Shown here: piece after piece, positions 30,443 through 33,962 of the stretch
Position numbering within the stretch: position 1 is the stretch's first letter
How the letters are laid out: the number at the start of each line of letters is the position of its first letter
Source: Paracoccaceae bacterium
GTDB lineage: Bacteria > Pseudomonadota > Alphaproteobacteria > Rhodobacterales > Rhodobacteraceae
Length of the DNA: 33,962 nucleotides
Direction of reading: 5' to 3'
Assembly: GCA_009924775.1 (NCBI GenBank)
Contig: RFQY01000009.1
Location: 1-33,962 of the forward strand
The notes under the pieces: generated by a model
The model's database searches: none
The model's input: only the letters and a program-made list of their open reading frames with translations
What the model was told of the DNA's origin: nothing
Made by a program: the position numbers and the translations under genes

Positions 30443-31660
30443 ATGACACGCATAACAATCGACCGTTTGGGCCACCAAGGCGATGGTATCGCCGATGGCC
30501 CGCTATTTGTGCCCCTTGCCCTGCCCGGCGAGGTGGTCGAGGGCACGCTGCAAGGCCAGCAGCTGGCCGATATGCGGGTGATCACGCCCTCGGCCAGCCG
30601 CGTGGCCCCGCCCTGCCGGCATTTCAAATCTTGCGGTGGGTGCCAATTGCAACATGCCAGCGATGCATTTGTGGCCGAATGGAAGGTGGATGTGGTGCGC
30701 AAAGCGCTGCAGGCGCAGGGTATCGAGGCGAAGTTCTTGCCTATCCACACCTCGCCCCCGCGCAGCCGGCGGCGCATGGGCATTTCTGCCCGGCGCACCA
30801 AAAAGGGCGCTTTGGCGGGGTTTCATGGCCGCGCATCTGGGGTCATTGTCGAAATTCCCGATTGCCAGTTGATCGACCCGGGGCTGCAGCCTGCCTTTGA
30901 TGTGGCGCAGCGTTTGGCGGTGTTGGGTGCCAGCCGCAAGGCCGAGCTGGCGGTGCAGGCCACGCTAACCCGCCATGGGCTGGATTTGGCGGCAACCGGC
31001 GGAAAGCCGCTGGATGGCCCATTGCGCATGGCGCTGGCACAGCTTGCCGAAGAGGCCAAATTGGCACGGCTGTCTTGGGAGGGCGAGGTGGTGGCCACCC
31101 GCTTGCCCCCGCTGCAGCGGATGGGCCGGGCCGATGTGGCGCCGCCCCCCGGCGCCTTCTTGCAGGCCACCGCCGCCGGCGAGCAGGCGTTGGTGCGCGC
31201 CGTCAGCGACATGGTGCAAGGGGCCGCGCGCGTGGCCGACTTGTTTTCTGGCTGTGGCACATTTGCGCTGCCCTTGGCCCAAACGGCTGCTGTGCATGCG
31301 GTCGAGGGGGACGCCGAGATGCTGAAAGCGCTGGACCGGGCCTGGCGCGAAACGCCGGGGTTGAAACGTATCACCACCGAGGCCCGCGATCTGTTTCGCC
31401 GCCCCCTGATGCCGGATGAATTGCGCGGCGTTGATGCCGTGGTGATCGACCCGCCCCGCGCCGGGGCACAGGCACAGGTTGCGCAGCTGGCCCTTGCCCC
31501 GATTGGTAAAATTGCTTTTGTGTCCTGCAACCCTGTCACCTTTGCCCGGGATGCAAAGCTGTTGCTGGATGCAGGGTGGCGCTTGGGCCCGGTGCAGGTG
31601 ATCGACCAGTTTCGGTGGTCGACGCATGTTGAATTGGTTGCCTGTTTGAACCGCGACTGA
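30443..31660 (+). CDS. Class I SAM-dependent RNA methyltransferase (RlmD/TrmA-like m5U family)
   Basis: This 405-residue enzyme methylates uridine at C5 in rRNA or tRNA. A small N-terminal TRAM-like region (LGHQGDGIADGPLFVPLALPGE) is followed by a [4Fe-4S] site with Cys58, Cys64 and Cys67 (CGGCQLQH) and a later Cys in IPDCQLID. The SAM-binding fold starts at VADLFSGCGTFALPLA. The catalytic motifs DPPRAGA and FVSCNPVTFARD supply the nucleophile cysteine. ATG 30443 gives MTRITIDRLGHQGDG, the normal family opening. It is a housekeeping enzyme; whether the target is 23S rRNA or tRNA cannot be decided from sequence here. Confidence 0.9.
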   Translation: MTRITIDRLGHQGDGIADGPLFVPLALPGEVVEGTLQGQQLADMRVITPSASRVAPPCRHFKSCGGCQLQHASDAFVAEWKVDVVRKALQAQGIEAKFLPIHTSPPRSRRRMGISARRTKKGALAGFHGRASGVIVEIPDCQLIDPGLQPAFDVAQRLAVLGASRKAELAVQATLTRHGLDLAATGGKPLDGPLRMALAQLAEEAKLARLSWEGEVVATRLPPLQRMGRADVAPPPGAFLQATAAGEQALVRAVSDMVQGAARVADLFSGCGTFALPLAQTAAVHAVEGDAEMLKALDRAWRETPGLKRITTEARDLFRRPLMPDELRGVDAVVIDPPRAGAQAQVAQLALAPIGKIAFVSCNPVTFARDAKLLLDAGWRLGPVQVIDQFRWSTHVELVACLNRD

Positions 31661-31679
31661 TCACGCAAATGTAACCATA

Positions 31680-31727
31680 TGGCGCAGGGTCTATGGCGCT
31701 GGGCAAAATTGGTGTAGGGCTGCGCCA
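31680..31727 (+). promoter_or_regulatory. Inverted repeat upstream of the L,D-transpeptidase lipoprotein
   Basis: TGGCGCAG (31680-31687) and CTGCGCCA (31720-31727) are perfect complements 32 bases apart in the 88-base gap. They could end the methyltransferase transcript or form part of a leader. No T-run follows. Confidence 0.3.
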
Positions 31728-31748
31728 AACGAACAGGCAGGTTGTAGG

Positions 31749-32237
31749 ATGCTGCGGGTAATTCTGATATTGGCGACGGTTTTTTCTCTTGCGGGCTGCG
31801 CCAGCAAGTTTCGCAGCTATGACGAGCCTGCGGTTACATGGGTTGTGGTGAATAAGGGGGCGCGTAAAATGTACCTGATGCACGAAGATCAGGTTTTGCG
31901 CAGCTACGATATTGGCCTTGGCTTTGCGCCCGAAGGCCACAAGCAATTCGAAGGTGATGGCAAAACCCCCGAAGGCACCTATGTGATCAACCGGCGCAAT
32001 CCCAATAGCGAATTTCATTTATCTTTGGGCATTTCTTACCCAAATGGCCGCGATCGGGCCTATGCGCAGGCGCGTGGGCGCAGCCCGGGGGGTGATATAT
32101 TTATCCACGGCCGCCCATGGAAAAACCGCAAAGGTGGGCGCGACTGGACCGCAGGTTGCATTGCCGTGCCCAACCGCCATATCGAGGAAATCTACGCCAT
32201 GGTGCGCAATGGCACGCCGGTAACGATTAACCCCTAA
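31749..32237 (+). CDS. L,D-transpeptidase (YkuD) family lipoprotein
   Basis: This 162-residue protein has a lipoprotein signal (VILILATVFSLAGC, lipid-attachment Cys18) and a YkuD catalytic domain. The active-site region reads IHGRPWKNRKGGRDWTAGCIAV, with catalytic Cys137 in TAGC and an upstream HG. The substrate-side block DGKTPEGTYVINRRNPNSEFHLSLGISYPN is typical of this branch. The family forms or cleaves L,D-crosslinks in peptidoglycan, or attaches proteins to it. The lipid anchor places it in the periplasm on a membrane. It converges with the CAP-domain lipoprotein gene, 18 bases apart. Confidence 0.88.
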   Translation: MLRVILILATVFSLAGCASKFRSYDEPAVTWVVVNKGARKMYLMHEDQVLRSYDIGLGFAPEGHKQFEGDGKTPEGTYVINRRNPNSEFHLSLGISYPNGRDRAYAQARGRSPGGDIFIHGRPWKNRKGGRDWTAGCIAVPNRHIEEIYAMVRNGTPVTINP

Positions 32238-32255
32238 TGGCCTGCTGTGCGGGCC

Positions 32256-32762
32256 CTAGGTGCCGGTGATCAAGGTCCACCAGATTTTGCCATTCGCTTC
32301 TTGGTGCCATGCAAAGCCCAGTTTTGCGGCATCAGGGTCTACAATGATGCGCCGTGTGGTTGGGTCTTCCATCCATGCGGCCAGCGTTTCCAGCTCGGTC
32401 TCGTAGGTTTCCGAGATATTTTCGCCCAGCAATCGCCCGTCATAGCCCACGCGCTGCACCCGATCTATGGGCGAAGACCCGTCCGAGCCGAAATGCCATG
32501 GCCGGTTTTGCACCGCCATATCGCGCGCATGCGTGGCTGCGGCTGCGGTTAGGCGTGCATCCAGTTCGATTCGCGCCAAGCCGGCTGCACGGCGTAGCGA
32601 ATTCACCGAATCGAGCATTCGAAACTGGATTTTCCCATTATCCGACGGGGCAATGCGGTAGACCCGCGGCAGGGGTTTGCCATCTGGCCCCAGCGTTGGT
32701 TCGGTGGTGGTACAGGCCGCCAGGGCCAGCGCTGCAGTAACCAGAAATGCGGCCAAACGCAT
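32256..32762 (-). CDS. CAP (SCP/PR1) domain lipoprotein
   Basis: This 168-residue predicted lipoprotein (MRLAAFLVTAALALAAC, lipobox LAAC, Cys17) has a CAP domain. Visible motifs are LDSVNSLRRAAGLARIELDARLTAAAATHARDMA, which includes the typical NxxRxxxGL and AxxHxxDMA elements, then GENIS and a C-terminal WHQEANGKIWWTLITG strand. Bacterial CAP proteins are extracytoplasmic and poorly defined functionally. The ATG at 32762 gives a canonical lipoprotein signal with AAGG ten bases upstream; a longer start at 32786 (MAIQGFKN) has a ribosome site that is too close. Flanking L,D-transpeptidase genes suggest a cell-envelope setting. Confidence 0.85.
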   Translation of the reverse strand: MRLAAFLVTAALALAACTTTEPTLGPDGKPLPRVYRIAPSDNGKIQFRMLDSVNSLRRAAGLARIELDARLTAAAATHARDMAVQNRPWHFGSDGSSPIDRVQRVGYDGRLLGENISETYETELETLAAWMEDPTTRRIIVDPDAAKLGFAWHQEANGKIWWTLITGT

Positions 32763-32929
32763 GTTTTTGAAACCTTGAATTGCCATTCCTTCTGCTTTAG
32801 CCCGAATGGCGTGGTTTTTCCAACCCACTATGCTGTTACATTGTTGCCTAACGGCTGTTTGATTTGCGACTGCGGCTTTCGCGCCATATGCTGCGCATCA
32901 ATCCGGGGCCATTCCATTTGGAGAGCATG
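32763..32929. promoter_or_regulatory. Divergent region between CAP lipoprotein and second L,D-transpeptidase
   Basis: These 167 bases separate two divergent envelope genes. GGAGAG at 32920-32925 is the ribosome site for the plus-strand gene. I see no palindrome or convincing promoter pair. Confidence 0.35.
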
Positions 32930-33538
32930 ATGACACAATCGAAAACCACGCCTTTCAACAGGCGTGCCTTTCTTGCTTCGGCGGCGGCATTAGTTGCGGC
33001 GCCTGCCTTTGGCCAAACGGGCGATGTGAACTCTGCAACCACCATCGAAGTTGAACAAGACGTCACCCAAGCGGTGCGGCGCAACATTTCCAGTTTTCGC
33101 ACGCTGGATTGGCGGCCTTATTTTAGCAACCTGAACAAAGGCGCCATCTTGGTCGATATTGATTCGCGCGCGCTGCATTATTGGTCGGCCGATGGCGAAA
33201 CCTATAAATTGTATCCCTCGTCTGTGCCCATGACCGAGGATCTAACCCGTCGTGGGCGCACGCAGGTGGTGCGCAAGGTCGAGGGGCCAGAATGGCGCCC
33301 AACCCCGGCGATGAAACAGCGCAACCCAGAATGGCCCGATTTCGTGCCAGCTGGCCCCGATAACCCGCTGGGCACCCATGCATTGTATCTGTCTTGGACA
33401 TATTACCGTATCCACGGCACCCATGATACGCGCAAAATTGGCCGCCGATCTTCGAATGGCTGCATTGGCCTGTATAACGAACATATTGCTGAACTGTTCA
33501 GCATGGCCAAAGTGGGCACACAGGTGTTGCTAATTTGA
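32930..33538 (+). CDS. L,D-transpeptidase (YkuD) family protein with Tat-like leader
   Basis: This 202-residue protein has a leader with FNRRAFLASAAALVAAPAFG (Arg11-Arg12), which fits Tat export. The ErfK/YbiS-type YkuD domain covers residues 60-202: AILVDIDSRALHYWSADG at the start, YRIHGTHDTRKIGR and the catalytic SSNGCIGLYNEHIAELF with Cys178. The family builds 3-3 peptidoglycan crosslinks or anchors lipoproteins. Two adjacent ATGs (32927 and 32930) are possible; the second has better spacing from GGAGAG. A Tat leader on an L,D-transpeptidase is common in this bacterial group in my memory. Confidence 0.87.
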   Translation: MTQSKTTPFNRRAFLASAAALVAAPAFGQTGDVNSATTIEVEQDVTQAVRRNISSFRTLDWRPYFSNLNKGAILVDIDSRALHYWSADGETYKLYPSSVPMTEDLTRRGRTQVVRKVEGPEWRPTPAMKQRNPEWPDFVPAGPDNPLGTHALYLSWTYYRIHGTHDTRKIGRRSSNGCIGLYNEHIAELFSMAKVGTQVLLI

Positions 33539-33676
33539 CGACACGATGACGCGAGTTGTTGAAATCCACTAAACTTGGGTTTGCATTTCCGCGCTGATAC
33601 TGCTTTATCCGATGTTACGAGGTAAGTCTTGGGTGCCTGTCACGCTGAAGTGGTAGGCGGATATCTGGAGGATATT

Positions 33677-33856
33677 ATGAATAAACTTGTTTTGGCTGCT
33701 GCCCTGACCGCTGCTGCTTCGACCGCATTTGCTGGCAACATGTCGGCTCCCGTAATGGAAGCACCGGTTGTTGTTGAAGAAACTGCAAGCTCGTCGGGCG
33801 GTGCACTGGTTCCGCTGCTGGTTCTGGCCGTTGTTGCGGCATTTGCAGCTGACTAA
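33677..33856 (+). CDS. Small alanine-rich membrane protein
   Basis: This 59-residue protein starts MNKLVLAAALTAAASTAFAG, a signal peptide with cleavage probably after AFA. A short polar stretch (NMSAPVMEAPVVVEETASSS) and a hydrophobic helix GGALVPLLVLAVVAAFAAD follow. It resembles abundant small proteins I associate with Rhodobacterales; no function is known to me. GGAGG five bases upstream of the ATG at 33677 and a strong terminator just downstream argue for a well-expressed single gene. Its codons (CTG, GCT and GTT repeatedly) look more like those of a highly expressed gene than its neighbours. Confidence 0.8.
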   Translation: MNKLVLAAALTAAASTAFAGNMSAPVMEAPVVVEETASSSGGALVPLLVLAVVAAFAAD

Positions 33857-33857
33857 T

Positions 33858-33908
33858 TTTCCAGTTTCTGGAAACAAAAAGGCGGTGGGGAAACCCACCG
33901 CCTTTTTT
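33858..33908 (+). terminator. Strong intrinsic terminator after the small membrane protein
   Basis: A hairpin TTTCCAG-TTT-CTGGAAA (33858-33874) is followed by a 14-bp perfect stem AAAAAGGCGGTGGG-GAAA-CCCACCGCCTTTTT (33876-33907), which runs into a six-T tract. This is a classical Rho-independent terminator with a stable GAAA loop, and the A-tract makes it usable from both sides. Confidence 0.92.
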
Positions 33909-33944
33909 GTTGGCGCGGCCCGTGTGACCGCTGTCGAGCTGATC

Positions 33945-33962
33945 ACTGCCAATATTGGCAGT
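33945..33962. repeat. Perfect 18-bp palindrome at the window edge
   Basis: ACTGCCAATATTGGCAGT reads identically on both strands and ends exactly at the window boundary. It may be an operator for the next gene or the tip of a longer hairpin. Confidence 0.5.

Noticed and set aside
1-33962. Mobile elements, CRISPR arrays, tRNA or rRNA genes
   Set aside because: I saw no transposase or integrase, no spaced direct repeats and no cloverleaf-like sequence; this is by eye and not a computed search.

Overview
This GC-rich window reads as the chromosome of an alphaproteobacterium, most likely a Rhodobacterales (Roseobacter/Rhodobacter-type) species. The reasons are the CoA pyrophosphatase/CCA-adding enzyme/ABC exporter order at the left end, the DUF6494/Mrp/DUF4444/DUF6505 minus-strand cluster, DUF3305/DUF3306 formate dehydrogenase (FDH) accessory genes, and a 59-residue alanine-rich small membrane protein of a type I associate with this group. 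The taxon is inferred from recalled families, not from a search. I saw no rRNA, tRNA, CRISPR array, insertion sequence or phage gene.

Layout. (1) 1-3381: a partial Nudix gene, the CCA-adding enzyme and an ABC exporter, all housekeeping. (2) 3386-5836, minus strand: a tight four-gene operon (DUF6494, Mrp/ApbC-type Fe-S carrier, biotin/lipoate-ligase-like protein with DUF4444, DUF6505) of unknown purpose. (3) 5893-6642: a periplasmic c-type cytochrome whose N-terminal part looks like a shortened tungstate/molybdate-binding protein. (4) 6636-8585, minus: a 649-residue poly-ferredoxin. It diverges across a 352-bp regulatory region from (5) 8938-18699, a long plus-strand unit: DUF3305, DUF3306, TorD-type chaperone, a 64-residue Tat peptide, fdhA, fdhB, fdhC, a WD40-cytochrome c fusion, a 41-residue membrane peptide and an NtrC-family response regulator lacking GAFTGA. 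(6) 18726-23666: molybdenum cofactor and sulfur-transfer genes (DUF2478, fdhD, mobA, mobB, a moeA fusion, a TusA-like gene). (7) 23813-28274: a cytoplasmic NAD+-dependent FDH, with a fused FdsG-FdsB beta chain and FdsA. (8) 28359-30308, minus: a Cache-type histidine kinase. (9) 30443-33962: an RNA methyltransferase, two L,D-transpeptidases around a CAP-domain lipoprotein, and a small membrane protein with a strong terminator.

How it works together. Roughly 3.4-30.3 kb appears to be one formate-oxidation island. A Tat-exported, membrane-bound FDH (FdhABC) would oxidise formate in the periplasm and pass electrons through cytochrome b, with two unusual periplasmic cytochromes c nearby. A soluble FDH would make NADH in the cytoplasm. 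The genes between them insert and sulfurate the bis-MGD cofactor, and a kinase/regulator pair brackets the block. Both FDH catalytic residues are cysteine, not selenocysteine. The least explained parts are the minus-strand DUF operon, the cytochrome c with a condensed binding-protein domain, the WD40-cytochrome, the two small peptides and the GAFTGA-less regulator.
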